Assembly (NCBI GenBank): GCA_020851035.1
Contig: JADZDM010000005.1
Location: forward strand, 372,001-436,000
DNA length: 64,000 nt
Reading direction: 5' to 3'
Origin: Gemmatimonadaceae bacterium
Lineage (GTDB): Bacteria; Gemmatimonadota; Gemmatimonadetes; Gemmatimonadales; Gemmatimonadaceae
Shown here: in pieces, positions 33,721-42,694 of the stretch
Numbering within the stretch: position 1 is the first letter of the stretch
Layout: each line of letters begins with the position of its first letter
Notes under the pieces: generated by a model
What the model was told of the DNA's origin: nothing
The model's database searches: none
Seen by the model: only the letters and a program-made list of their open reading frames with translations
Made by a program: the position numbers and the translations under genes

Positions 33721-35094
33721 GTGCCGCAGTTCATCCGTCGCAGTCCGATGCCCGTGCCGCCCCGTGCCCTGTTCGACTGGCATGCGCGGCCGGGTGCCTT
33801 CGAGCGGCTGTCACCAGCGTGGCAGGGGGCGCGGGTGGTCTCTCGCACCGGCGGCATCACCAACGGCAGCCGGGTCGAGGTGGAGGTGCCGCAGCTGGGC
33901 GGGCTGGTGCACCAGCGGCTGCTGGTGGAGCACCGCGACTACGTCGAGGGGGAGCGGTTCACCGACGTGCAGCTCTCGGGCCCGTTCGCGCGGTGGGCGC
34001 ACACGCACAGCATGCTCCCCGGCCCGGACGGGACGAGCATCCTCGAGGACCGCATCGACTACGCGCTGCCGCTGCACCCGCTGGGTGAGCTGGTGGCGGG
34101 GTGGTTCGTGACGGGGGAGCTGGAGCGGCTGTTCGACTTCCGGCACGCGCGCACCCGTGACGATCTGCTTCGGCATGCGCAGTACGCCGACCAGCCGCGG
34201 CGGACGGTGGCGATCACCGGCGGGACGGGGATGATCGGGCGGGCGCTGACGGCGCTGCTGACCACCGGCGGGCACACCGTGAAATGGATCACGCGCCGGC
34301 CCGACGCGGCGCGCGGCGACATCGGCTGGGACCCCGACGCCGGCCGGCTGGACCCGGCGGCACTGGCCGGGGTGGACGCGGTGGTGCACCTGGCCGGCGC
34401 GAACGTGGGCGAGCGGTGGACCGACGCGCACAAGCGCGAGATCCGGCAGAGCCGCGAGGCGGGGACGCGGACGCTGGTGCAGGCCATGCTGATGGCATCG
34501 GTGGCGCCGGAGTGCCTGATTTCCGGTTCAGCGGTGGGATACTACGGCGATGGTGGCGCGAAGGTGATTGATGAAGAGGCGTCGAAGGGTGCCGGGTTTC
34601 TTGCCGACGTGTGCGAGGTCTGGGAGGACGAGGCCCGCAAGGCGGAGGCGGCGGGTGTGCGGGTCGTGATCGCCCGGACCGGGGTCGTGCTGTCGCCGGC
34701 CGGTGGCGCGCTGGCCAAGATGCTCCCGGCGTTCCGGCTCGGTGCCGGTGGGCCGATGGGTTCGGGGCAGCAGTGGATGAGCTGGATCTCGCTGGACGAC
34801 GAGGTGGGCGCATTGCACGCCCTGCTCATGGACCGGAGCTGCCGTGGCACCTTCAACCTGACTGGACCAACGCCGGTCACCAACGCCGAGTTCGGCAGCA
34901 CGCTGGGGCGGGTGTTGCACCGGCCGGCGTTCGTGCCGGTGCCGGCGTTTGCGCTGACGGCATTGTTCGGCGAGATGGCGCAGTCCACGGTGCTGGACGG
35001 GCAACGGGTGGTGCCGGCGCGGCTGCAGGCAACCGGTTATCAGTTCCGGCACGCCACGCTGGAAGCGGCGCTCCGCTTCGAACTTGGCGGGTAG
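33721..35094 (+). CDS. TIGR01777-family epimerase with N-terminal SRPBCC domain
   Basis: This 457-residue two-domain protein begins at GTG 33721 (VPQFIRRSPMPVPPRALFDW), the usual start of the SRPBCC (START-like) part in this fused family. A start at ATG 33748 would cut the first strand. From about residue 160 comes an extended-SDR domain with the NAD(P) loop VAITGGTGMIGRALTALL, the segment VHLAGANVGERW, and SGSAVGYYGDGG with the active-site Tyr. The C-terminus has the DUF1731 segment (LGRVLHRPAFVPVPAFALTA). Members (E. coli YfcH, SulA-like) have no agreed substrate. Confidence 0.87.
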   Translation: MPQFIRRSPMPVPPRALFDWHARPGAFERLSPAWQGARVVSRTGGITNGSRVEVEVPQLGGLVHQRLLVEHRDYVEGERFTDVQLSGPFARWAHTHSMLPGPDGTSILEDRIDYALPLHPLGELVAGWFVTGELERLFDFRHARTRDDLLRHAQYADQPRRTVAITGGTGMIGRALTALLTTGGHTVKWITRRPDAARGDIGWDPDAGRLDPAALAGVDAVVHLAGANVGERWTDAHKREIRQSREAGTRTLVQAMLMASVAPECLISGSAVGYYGDGGAKVIDEEASKGAGFLADVCEVWEDEARKAEAAGVRVVIARTGVVLSPAGGALAKMLPAFRLGAGGPMGSGQQWMSWISLDDEVGALHALLMDRSCRGTFNLTGPTPVTNAEFGSTLGRVLHRPAFVPVPAFALTALFGEMAQSTVLDGQRVVPARLQATGYQFRHATLEAALRFELGG

Positions 35095-35113
35095 TCCATC
35101 CCCGGCCGTCAGG

Positions 35114-35142
35114 TGAAACTTTCTGACACATCCCCTCGTCTG
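35114..35142 (+). promoter_or_regulatory. ECF-sigma-type promoter of the SPFH operon
   Basis: TGAAAC at 35114-35119, 17-bp spacer, CGTCTG at 35137-35142. TGAAAC-N16/17-CGTC is the classic layout for ECF sigma factors such as Bacillus SigW/SigX. The predicted start (about 35149) lies 56 nt before the first gene. SigW is known to control SPFH-protein operons in Bacillus, which makes the match biologically sensible. The cognate sigma factor is unknown. Confidence 0.55.
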
Positions 35143-35204
35143 TCTGGCATGATCGGACCAGCCACGCCGTCGCGTGTCCCTGAGCCCGGACGGAGCCAGA
35201 ACCA

Positions 35205-35471
35205 GTGGGCGTAATCATCCTCGAAGGCGTGCTGTTCGTCGCGGCAATCGTGGCGTTCGCCGCCTTTTTGCTGTGGGGCATCAAGGCGTTCACCCCGCTC
35301 GGCACCCGGTTGAGGCAGGCGGACAACCGCCGGCTGATCGACCAGCATGCCGCTCTCACCTGTCCCATCCACGGATGGCAGGCGCCGGATTCCCTCGTGC
35401 GGCTCCCCAGCGGAGAGCCGCTCTGTTCAAAGTGCTATCAGGAGACTCTTTATGGGCAGCTCGATCGGTGA
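35205..35471 (+). CDS. Small membrane protein with a four-Cys/His zinc-ribbon-like tail
   Basis: This 88-residue protein starts at GTG 35205 after a GGAG site. It has one membrane segment (about residues 3-26, GVLFVAAIVAFAAFLLWGIK). Its cytosolic-type tail has the pattern CPIHGWQ...LCSKCYQE (one Cys, a His, then CxxC), able to bind one metal. I do not recognise the family. It overlaps the SPFH gene by 20 bp and shares its promoter, so the two very likely act together, as small partner proteins do in other SPFH operons. Confidence 0.75.
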   Translation: MGVIILEGVLFVAAIVAFAAFLLWGIKAFTPLGTRLRQADNRRLIDQHAALTCPIHGWQAPDSLVRLPSGEPLCSKCYQETLYGQLDR

Positions 35472-36384
35472 ACGCCTCTCGCAGATGGGGGCCAACCTGC
35501 CCTCCAGCGGCGGCGGCGGCGCCAGGAAGGCGGTCCTTGCAGTCGCGATCGTCGGCGCGCTCATCTTCCTCGCCAGCAGCAGCACGTCGTACATCTCCCC
35601 GGGCCACGTCGGCATCGTGATCCACCGCGCCGGCGGCGGCGTGGATCGCACGCCCCTCGGCCCCGGCATCCACCTCCGCAACCCGCTCCTCACGTCCATC
35701 GAGGAGTACCCGACGTTCATGCAGACGCTGGTCCTGACGCGCGGGAACGCGGAGGGCTCGCCCAACAACGACGAGATCAACGTCAACTCGAAGGAAGGCC
35801 AGCCGCTGTCGGTGGACGTATCCATGTCGTTCGAGCTCGACCCGGCGCGCGTGCCGCAGCTTTACCAGACGTTCCGCACCGACATCGCGACGATCCAGCA
35901 CGGCTACGTGAAGCAGACCATCCGCCAGGCGTTGCAGGAGGTGATCGGCAGTGAGCAGATCGCCGACATCATCGGCCCCAAGAAGGCCGAGGCGGTGGGC
36001 CGTGCGCAGACGCTGATCGCACAGCGGCTGCAGCCCTACGGCATCGAGGTGAAGCAGTTCACGCTCAACGAACTGCGCGCCCCGGAGACGGTCATGTCGG
36101 CCATCAACACCAAGAACGTGATGCAGCAGCAGGCACTCACGGCACAGAACGAGCTCCAGAAGAACACCTTCCAGGCACAGGGTGACAGCATCAAGGCGGT
36201 GGGCCGCGCCAAGGCGATCCTGGCCGAGGCCCAGGCGCAGGCGCAGGCCAACGAGCTGCTCGCCAAGAGCATCTCCGGCAGCCTGGTGCAGTATGAGATG
36301 GCGAAGAAGTGGAACGGCGTGATGCCGCAGGTGAGCAGCTCGGCGATCCCGATGATCCAGATGCCGGGGCAGGCCAAGCCGTAG
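35452..36384 (+). CDS. SPFH/prohibitin-family membrane protein
   Basis: This 310-residue protein has an N-terminal membrane segment (about residues 24-42, AVLAVAIVGALIFLASSSTS), an SPFH/Band 7 domain (VGIVIHRAGGGVDRTPLGPG), and a long coiled coil (about 200-285) with Gln/Ala-rich repeats such as AKAILAEAQAQAQANELLAK. Prohibitin-like proteins form large ring cages on the membrane and regulate proteases and membrane order. ATG 35452 follows a GGAG site. It is coupled with the small zinc-ribbon membrane protein and followed by a strong hairpin. Confidence 0.9.
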   Translation: MGSSIGERLSQMGANLPSSGGGGARKAVLAVAIVGALIFLASSSTSYISPGHVGIVIHRAGGGVDRTPLGPGIHLRNPLLTSIEEYPTFMQTLVLTRGNAEGSPNNDEINVNSKEGQPLSVDVSMSFELDPARVPQLYQTFRTDIATIQHGYVKQTIRQALQEVIGSEQIADIIGPKKAEAVGRAQTLIAQRLQPYGIEVKQFTLNELRAPETVMSAINTKNVMQQQALTAQNELQKNTFQAQGDSIKAVGRAKAILAEAQAQAQANELLAKSISGSLVQYEMAKKWNGVMPQVSSSAIPMIQMPGQAKP

Positions 36385-36438
36385 CGCGTGCCGTGGCTCG
36401 TCCCGCCGGCGCCCGGCATCGGCTGCGTGATCGGTCAG

Positions 36439-36479
36439 CAGGGGTCGTCACGGTGAGACAAAGTCCGTGGCGACCCCTG
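36439..36479 (+). terminator. Terminator hairpin after the SPFH gene
   Basis: CAGGGGTCGTCACGG and CCGTGGCGACCCCTG form a 15-bp stem (one G-U pair) around an 11-nt loop, 54 bp after the stop codon. No U tract. Confidence 0.72.
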
Positions 36480-36573
36480 TGCGCGTCCCGGCGCCACTGC
36501 CTAAGCTTCACCACGGCGACGCCCTGCAGGCCGCAGGGCTCGATCCCATTCACGACCCACACGAGACCGCACC

Positions 36574-36963
36574 ATGAGCATCTTCAGCCGTCTGAAGGAC
36601 AAGCTGTTCGGCGCCAAGCCCGCCGAGGCAGCGCCCGCCCCGGCCCCTGCCGCCGCGCCGGCCGCCGCCGCACCCGCACCGGATGCGCCGGCGCCGGTGA
36701 TCCCGCTCCTCGACGTGGAGGCGGTGCTGACCTTCATGGCCTCGCAGGACTCGCGCAAGCTCAACTGGCAGACGTCCATCGTCGACCTCATGAAGCTCCT
36801 CGGCATGGACAGCAGCCTGTCGGAGCGCAAGGAGCTGGCGACGGAGCTGGGCTACACCGGTGACATGCACGACTCCGCGTCGATGAACATCTGGCTGCAC
36901 AAGGAAGTGATGCGCCAGTTCGCCGCGAATGGCGGCAAGGTTCCCGCCTCGATGACCGACTGA
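36574..36963 (+). CDS. DUF3597-family protein
   Basis: This 129-residue protein starts MSIFSRLKDKLFGAKPAEAA, has an Ala/Pro linker (about 15-45) and then the conserved domain with DVEAVLTFMASQDSRKLNWQ, SIVDLMKLLGMDSSLSERKE and LATELGYTGDMHDSASMNIW. This is the DUF3597 pattern, a small soluble helical fold of unknown function seen in many Proteobacteria and others. It seems monocistronic, with a possible -10 TAAGCT around 36501 and a terminator hairpin at 36996. Confidence 0.82.
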   Translation: MSIFSRLKDKLFGAKPAEAAPAPAPAAAPAAAAPAPDAPAPVIPLLDVEAVLTFMASQDSRKLNWQTSIVDLMKLLGMDSSLSERKELATELGYTGDMHDSASMNIWLHKEVMRQFAANGGKVPASMTD

Positions 36964-36995
36964 CCCACCGCCGACGTCCCTTGCGGAGCACAGTC

Positions 36996-37029
36996 ATCCG
37001 CTCGAGGCAGAAGATCGCTTCGAGCGGAT
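36996..37029 (+). terminator. Terminator hairpin after the DUF3597 gene
   Basis: ATCCGCTCGA and TCGAGCGGAT form a perfect 10-bp stem around a 14-nt loop, 32 bp after the stop and 34 bp before the antiporter start. It is followed by a pyrimidine-rich stretch (TCTCGTCTCCCCCTT). Confidence 0.68.
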
Positions 37030-37063
37030 TCTCGTCTCCCCCTTCGCCCTTCCGCCTGTCACG

Positions 37064-38965
37064 ATGCCTGCACATCCCGCCCTGATCATCACGGTCGCGG
37101 CCAGTCTCGGCATCGCCTTCGTCTTCGGACTGGTCGCGGCGCGCCTGCGGCTGCCGCCGATCGTCGGCTACCTGCTGGCGGGCATCGCGGTCGGGCCGTT
37201 CACGCCGGGCTACGTGGTCAACAGCGGCATGATCTCGCAGGCCGCCGAGCTGGGCGTGATCCTGCTGATGTTCGGCGTGGGGCTGCACTTCTCGTTCCGC
37301 GACCTGATGGCGGTGCGGCGGGTGGTGGTGCCCGGCGCCCTGCTCCAGATCCTCGTCACCGGCAGCATCGGCACCGCGATCGGCAAGGGCTGGGGGCTGA
37401 GCTGGGGCGGCGCACTGGCGCTCGGCATCTCGCTCGCCGTCGCGAGCACGGTGGTGCTGCTGAAGGGCCTCGAGGCGCAGGACCGGCTCGACTCGCCTGA
37501 CGGTCGCATCGCGGTGGGCTGGCTGGTGGTGGAAGACCTGGCGATGGTGCTGGTGCTGGTGCTGCTGCCGGCGGTGGCCCCGATGCTGGGCGGGCATGCG
37601 GCCAGCGCGGGAACGGCGTCGCTGGGCATGGCGCTCGGCATGGCGGTGCTGAAGGTCGGCGCGTTCGCCGCGTTGATGGCGGTGGTGGGACGACGCGCCG
37701 TGCCATGGCTGCTGGAGCACGTCGCTCGCCTGGGCTCACGCGAGCTGTTCACGCTGGCGGTGCTCGCGACCGCACTCGGCATCGCGTCGCTGGCCGCCGA
37801 GGTGTTCGGCGTGTCGCTGGCACTCGGGGCGTTCTTCGCCGGCGCCGTGGTGAGCGAGTCGGAGCTCAGCCATCGCGCGGCGACCGACGCGTTGCCGCTG
37901 CAGGACGCGTTCGCGGTGCTGTTCTTCCTCTCGGTGGGGATCCTGTTCGACCCCTCGGTGGTGCGGGATTCGCCGCTCGCGGTGCTGGCGCTGGTGGCGG
38001 TGATCGTCTGCGGCAAGTCGGTGACGTCGTACCTGCTGATGCGCGCGCTGGGCCAGTCCAGTCGCTCGGCGCTGATCATCGGCGGTGGGCTGGCGCAGAT
38101 CGGCGAGTTCTCGTTCATCGTGGCGGGGCTCGGTGTGTCGCTCGGCCTGTTCGGCCGCGACATGCAGGCGCTGATCATCGTCGCCGCGATGATCGCGATC
38201 ACGGTGAACCAGCCGTTGCTCTCGGCGGTGCGGCGGCTGCAGGAATGGCTGGACGACCGGACGGCGCGCGCCGCGATGCCGCATGCCGCGGAGGTGCACG
38301 TGGGCGGTACCGCCACGCTCAAGGTCCCGCAGACGGCGCGGGCGACCAGGGCGCCGATGGCCGAGGTGGAGGATCCGTTCGATTTCTCGAAGTTCCATGA
38401 CCACGTGGTGGTGGTGGGGCACGGACGCGTCGGCGCCACGATCACCGAGGCGCTGCAGCGCGATGCGGCGCGGTACGTGATCGTGGAGGCGCAGGAGCGG
38501 GTGGTGGCGGGATTGCGGGCGCGGGGGGAGCGGGCCGTGTACGGTGATGCGACCCGCCCCGACGTGCTGCTGCGCGCCGGCATCGAGCACGCGAAGCTGG
38601 TGGTGGTGACGGCGCCGGAACCGATCCGCGCCCGCCGCGCGGTGGAGGTGGCCCGCGAGCTGAACCCGAAGATCACCGTCGGCGTCCGCACGCACAGCGC
38701 GGTGGAGCAGGCCTTCTTCGAGGACCTGCTGCAGGCGCCCGGTGCGACCGGCCGGGCCGTGTACGCCGAGCGGGAGGCCGCGCTGAGCCTGGCACATTTC
38801 ACGCTGCAGGCGCTGGGCCGGAGCGATGACGAGGCGGACGTCGTGGTCGAGTCGATGCGCAACCATGCCACGCGGCCCACCGAGACGTTCGCGGCGCTGG
38901 CCACGCGGGAGTTCCGGGCGATGATGGCACCAGACCCGAATCACCCGGAGCAGAAGGCGCCCTGA
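37064..38965 (+). CDS. CPA2-family cation:proton antiporter with TrkA-N domain (KefB/YbaL-like)
   Basis: This 633-residue inner-membrane protein has about twelve membrane segments (residues 5-390) of the monovalent cation:proton antiporter-2 family. A cytosolic Rossmann domain follows (TrkA-N/RCK; VVVVGHGRVGATITEAL at about 447) with nucleotide-binding Gly loop and acidic end IVEAQ. The membrane part shows LRLPPIVGYLLAGIAVGPF and LGAFFAGAVVSESE typical of the family. It exchanges K+ or Na+ for H+. The ion is not clear from sequence, and whether it is gated by nucleotides or glutathione is unknown. No KefF-like partner lies beside it. Confidence 0.9.
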   Translation: MPAHPALIITVAASLGIAFVFGLVAARLRLPPIVGYLLAGIAVGPFTPGYVVNSGMISQAAELGVILLMFGVGLHFSFRDLMAVRRVVVPGALLQILVTGSIGTAIGKGWGLSWGGALALGISLAVASTVVLLKGLEAQDRLDSPDGRIAVGWLVVEDLAMVLVLVLLPAVAPMLGGHAASAGTASLGMALGMAVLKVGAFAALMAVVGRRAVPWLLEHVARLGSRELFTLAVLATALGIASLAAEVFGVSLALGAFFAGAVVSESELSHRAATDALPLQDAFAVLFFLSVGILFDPSVVRDSPLAVLALVAVIVCGKSVTSYLLMRALGQSSRSALIIGGGLAQIGEFSFIVAGLGVSLGLFGRDMQALIIVAAMIAITVNQPLLSAVRRLQEWLDDRTARAAMPHAAEVHVGGTATLKVPQTARATRAPMAEVEDPFDFSKFHDHVVVVGHGRVGATITEALQRDAARYVIVEAQERVVAGLRARGERAVYGDATRPDVLLRAGIEHAKLVVVTAPEPIRARRAVEVARELNPKITVGVRTHSAVEQAFFEDLLQAPGATGRAVYAEREAALSLAHFTLQALGRSDDEADVVVESMRNHATRPTETFAALATREFRAMMAPDPNHPEQKAP

Positions 38966-38997
38966 GCCGGGGCCGGGCGGGGCGGTGCCGGCTCGGG
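38961..38997 (+). terminator. Hairpin overlapping the antiporter stop codon
   Basis: CCTGAGCCGG and CCGGCTCGGG can pair over 10 bp (one G-U) around a GC-rich 17-nt loop that itself can fold. The TGA stop is within the left arm. No T run follows. Confidence 0.5.
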
Positions 38998-39045
38998 TGA
39001 CCCCGCTTCATCGTGGGTTCACACCCCGGCGCTTATCCTGCGGTC

Positions 39046-39741
39046 ATGCGCCTCCTGCTCGTCGAGGATGATCCCGAACTCTCCCGGACCGCCGCCGAGT
39101 ACCTGCGGCGGACGGGGTTCTCCGTGGATGCCGTGCTCGACGGGGCTGGAGCGATGCGGATGCTGCGGATGAACGCGTACGACGCGGTGGTGCTGGACAT
39201 CCGCCTGCCCGATGCTGACGGGTTCGACATCTGCCGGCAACTCCGGAGCATGGGCTCCGAGGCGCGCGTGCTGATGGCCACGGCGCGCGACGCGGTGGAG
39301 GACCGGGTGCTCGGGCTGGACATCGGCGCCGACGACTACCTCGTGAAGCCGTATGCGATGGCCGAGCTCGCGGCACGCATCCGCGCCCTGCTGCGGCGAC
39401 CGGCACAAGCGATGGGCACCGTGCTCACCGTTGCCGACCTGGAGCTCGACGTCGCCACCCGCACCGCGCGCCGCGGCGACCGCGTGATCGCGCTCACCAC
39501 CAAGGAGTTCGGGGTGCTGGAGGTGCTGATGCGGAACGCCGGCGCCGTGCTGACCCGCGAAGCCATCAGCGCCAGCGCCTGGGACGACAACTACGACCCG
39601 TTCAGCAACGTGATCGACGTGTACATCGGCCGGCTGCGACGGAAGATCGACGGGGTCGACGAGGAGCCGCTGGTGGTGACGGTGCGGGGCGCGGGCTACC
39701 GCATCGGCAGCGCGGCCCCCGACGCGCGGCCTCGCGCATGA
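39046..39741 (+). CDS. OmpR-family response regulator (CzcR/CopR-like)
   Basis: This 231-residue regulator has a receiver with phospho-acceptor Asp51 (VVLDIRLPDADG), Thr79 and Lys101 (YLVKPYA). Its winged-helix DNA-binding domain has LTTKEFGVLEVLMRNAGAVL and VIDVYIGRLRRKID. ATG 39046 starts directly at MRLLLVEDDPELSR; TATCCT lies six bases before it, suggesting a leaderless transcript. It is coupled to the kinase gene by a 4-bp overlap. Lying upstream of a czcCBA-type operon, it is the likely metal-responsive regulator, in the manner of CzcR. Confidence 0.9.
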   Translation: MRLLLVEDDPELSRTAAEYLRRTGFSVDAVLDGAGAMRMLRMNAYDAVVLDIRLPDADGFDICRQLRSMGSEARVLMATARDAVEDRVLGLDIGADDYLVKPYAMAELAARIRALLRRPAQAMGTVLTVADLELDVATRTARRGDRVIALTTKEFGVLEVLMRNAGAVLTREAISASAWDDNYDPFSNVIDVYIGRLRRKIDGVDEEPLVVTVRGAGYRIGSAAPDARPRA

Positions 39742-41186
39742 CGCCGGCCGCGCAGAGCACGCTGTCGATCCGCGCGCGGCTGGCCCTCTGGTACGCCGGC
39801 TCGGCGCTGGTGCTGTTCCTGGTCTTCGCCATCACGCTGCGCGGCACCGTCCGCGCCACGCTGCGGCGCGAGTTCACGTCGGGGATCACCAGCTCCGCGA
39901 GTGCCATCCAGTCGTTCTACCGCATCGAGCAGATCGAGTATGGCGACGTGCCCGCGACCATCACGCACATCGCGAACGAGGTGGTGTTTCCCGATCGCAT
40001 CGTGGAGTTCCTGAAGCCGGACGGCACGCTCGCGTTCCGCGTGGGACGCGACCCGGCGCTGCCGCCTGCGGCCGGCGACTCCTCACGTACGTTGGTCGCC
40101 CCGCTGCGGCGCGTGGAGCTGCCACTCGACCCGGCCTCGGCGCCGGGCTGGAGACTGCGCGTCTTCGCCAGCGCCGCGCCGCTCGAGCGCTCGCTGGGCC
40201 GAATCGATTCCTGGATGCTGTTCGGGATTCCGCTCGGCGTGCTGCTGGCCGGGGCGACCGGCTGGTGGCTGGCGGGCCGCACCCTGCGACCGGTCGGGGC
40301 CATGGCCGAGGCGGCGACACGGATGGCCTCTGATCGCCGCGACCGCCTGGACCGTGCGCCGCAGCGCCTGCCCATCGACAACCCGTCGGACGAACTGGGC
40401 CGGCTGGGACTGCGCTTCAACGCCCTGCTCGACGAGGTGGACGGCCTGCTCTCGCAGCAGCGCCGCTTCCTGGCCGATGCCGCGCACGAGTTGCGCACCC
40501 CCGTGGCGCGCATGCTCGGCACGGTGGACCTCTCGCTCCTCGACTCCACCGACGCCCCCACGCAGCACGAGGCGCTGGTGCGGGTGCGCCGCGACCTCGA
40601 TCGCACGGCGCGCCTCGTCGACGAGCTGCTGCAGCTGGCCCGCGCCGATGCCGCGGGCATCGTGCACCCGGAGCCGGCGTACCTCGACGACATCGTGATG
40701 GACGCCGTGCACGTCTTCCAGCCGCTGGCAGAGACGCTTGGGGTGCGACTCCTGTTCTCCACCCTCGAGGAGGCGCCGGTGCGGATCGACCGTGTGCAGG
40801 TGGACCGGCTGGTCGGCATCCTGCTGGACAACGCGATCCGCTACACGAAGGCGCCGGGCGACGTGACGGTGAGCGTGAGCCGGACGCCGGGCGCGGTGGA
40901 GCTGGCGGTGTCCGATACCGGCATCGGCATCCCGCCGGCGGAGCGCGCGCGGATCTTCGAGCGCTTCTATCGCGGGGCCGGCGCGCGCGCGATGTCGCCG
41001 GAAGGCAGCGGGCTCGGCCTCGCAATCGCGGACTGGATCGCACGTGCACATGGCGCGGTGCTCGAACTCCAGTCGGTCGAGTCGGGGGGGACCAAGGCGG
41101 TGGTGACGTTCCGGACGGCGGAACCGGCGGCGGCACGGGTCGCCAGCGCTGGTCACGCGCCAACGGTATCAGCAGTGAGGCCCTAG
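39738..41186 (+). CDS. Sensor histidine kinase (CzcS/CusS-like)
   Basis: This 482-residue inner-membrane kinase has membrane segments at about 17-35 and 159-178 flanking a periplasmic sensor domain of about 120 residues. A HAMP linker follows (AGRTLRPVGAMAEAATRMAS), then HisKA with phospho-His250 in FLADAAHELRTPVARML. The ATPase domain has LDNAIRYTK, SDTGIGIPPAERARIFERF and GSGLGLAIADW. Partner of the upstream response regulator. The periplasmic part lacks obvious His/Cys metal clusters, so a metal signal is inferred only from the efflux operon 173 bp downstream. Confidence 0.9.
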   Translation: MTPAAQSTLSIRARLALWYAGSALVLFLVFAITLRGTVRATLRREFTSGITSSASAIQSFYRIEQIEYGDVPATITHIANEVVFPDRIVEFLKPDGTLAFRVGRDPALPPAAGDSSRTLVAPLRRVELPLDPASAPGWRLRVFASAAPLERSLGRIDSWMLFGIPLGVLLAGATGWWLAGRTLRPVGAMAEAATRMASDRRDRLDRAPQRLPIDNPSDELGRLGLRFNALLDEVDGLLSQQRRFLADAAHELRTPVARMLGTVDLSLLDSTDAPTQHEALVRVRRDLDRTARLVDELLQLARADAAGIVHPEPAYLDDIVMDAVHVFQPLAETLGVRLLFSTLEEAPVRIDRVQVDRLVGILLDNAIRYTKAPGDVTVSVSRTPGAVELAVSDTGIGIPPAERARIFERFYRGAGARAMSPEGSGLGLAIADWIARAHGAVLELQSVESGGTKAVVTFRTAEPAAARVASAGHAPTVSAVRP

Positions 41187-41359
41187 TAGTGGACCGGAAA
41201 CGACGTTCGGTGTGCCGTCGGCCGCCGTGACATCCTGCCGCCTGTGTGGGACATCCTCGCCCCGACGGAGAGGCGCCACGACACCCGGCATGCTATCCCA
41301 GCTGCATTTCCAGTCCACCAGTTCATCGCAGGTTCACGACCCCCCCGTACACTGCACGC

Positions 41360-42694
41360 ATGCGCTCCCCGCTCCCCCATGTCCGGACACGCGCCGGCCA
41401 TGTCGCAACCTCGCTCCTCCTCCTCGGCCTCACGCTCGCGCCGGCGGCGCGCGCGCAGTCGGTGGCGTCGACGGCACCACGCGCCTTTTCGCTCGACGAC
41501 GCGGCCTCGCTGGCACGGCGCAACCATCCGCTGCTGAGTGCGGCGGGTGGGCGGCGTCGCGCGGTGACGGGTGCAGCCCGGCAGGAAGCGGCGCTGCCGA
41601 ATCCCACGCTCGAGTGGCGCAAGGAGAACCTGAACAGTCCGCTGCAGCGTGACGAGTTCGTCACGGCGGCGCTGCCGGTGGACCTGTACGGGCGGCGCCT
41701 CGCGCTCCGCTCGGCGAGCTCGGCGGCAGCACAGCGTGCCACCTCCGATTCCTCCGGGACGGCGCGGCAGGTGGAGTTCGATGTGGCTCGCGCCTACTGG
41801 CGCGCCGCGCTGGCGGTCGCGCTCCACGGCGCGGCCGTCTCGCAGCGTCAGGCGGTGGACACGATCGCCCGGATCGAGGGTGATCGTGCGCGGCAGGGTG
41901 CGGTGCCGGAAGGCGCGGCACTGCGTGCGCGGCTGGAGGCGGACCGTGCGCGCCTCGCGGAGGCGTCGGCCCGTGCCGAGATGACGCGGGCGCACGGTGA
42001 CCTGGCGCGCGCCCTGGCCATGCCGACCGACAGCGTGCCGCTGCCCACCGATCCCGTGGCACCGGGCACCGCGATTCCGGTCGGCGCCCGGTCGGTCGCA
42101 GATCCACACGCGCTGATCACCTTCGCGAAGTCGCACCGTCCCGAGCTGCAGTCGGCGCGGTCGCGGCTCGAGGAGGTGAACCGTCGCCAGCTCGCCGAGC
42201 GTCTTGGCACCTTCCCCGCACTGGGCGTGCAGGTGGGCACGAAGCGCACCTCCGGATACCAGACGGGCACGGTGGCCGTGGGCATCGCGGTGCCGTTGTT
42301 CGACCGCAACGGTGGCAGCCGGCAGCGTGCGCGCGGCGACGTGCTGGTGGCGGAAGGGGAGCTGCGTTCGATCGAGATGGCCATCGAGGCCGACGTGACG
42401 AGTGCGTTGCGCGCGTACGAACTCCTGGCGCGCGAGTATGCCGCGACGGCGGCGGCCACGACGGCCGGCGGCGACTTCGATGCCCGCGGTCGCACGGTGG
42501 CCGACATCGCCGTGGCCGCGTGGCGTGAGGGCGCGATCGCCCTGTTCGAGCTGCTGGACGCCGAGCGGTTGCACGGCGACGTGCGCAGTGCCGCGCTGCG
42601 GGCTGCGGCGGATGTGCGCCTGGCGCGCCTGGACCTGGCGCGCGCGCTGGGCATTGCCGCCACCGATCCTCTTCCCACCGAGACGGCACGATGA
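41360..42694 (+). CDS. TolC-family outer-membrane efflux protein (CzcC-like)
   Basis: This 444-residue exported protein has a signal peptide (residues about 1-33, ending APAARAQ). Two outer-membrane efflux protein repeats follow, rich in long Ala/Arg/Glu helices (FSLDDAASLARRNHPLLSAA, LPNPTLEWRKENLNSPLQ). It forms the outer-membrane channel of the tripartite efflux system with the next two genes, to which it is coupled by a 4-bp overlap. ATG 41360 is supported by the signal peptide and by TACACT six bases before it (leaderless-type promoter). Confidence 0.88.
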   Translation: MRSPLPHVRTRAGHVATSLLLLGLTLAPAARAQSVASTAPRAFSLDDAASLARRNHPLLSAAGGRRRAVTGAARQEAALPNPTLEWRKENLNSPLQRDEFVTAALPVDLYGRRLALRSASSAAAQRATSDSSGTARQVEFDVARAYWRAALAVALHGAAVSQRQAVDTIARIEGDRARQGAVPEGAALRARLEADRARLAEASARAEMTRAHGDLARALAMPTDSVPLPTDPVAPGTAIPVGARSVADPHALITFAKSHRPELQSARSRLEEVNRRQLAERLGTFPALGVQVGTKRTSGYQTGTVAVGIAVPLFDRNGGSRQRARGDVLVAEGELRSIEMAIEADVTSALRAYELLAREYAATAAATTAGGDFDARGRTVADIAVAAWREGAIALFELLDAERLHGDVRSAALRAAADVRLARLDLARALGIAATDPLPTETAR

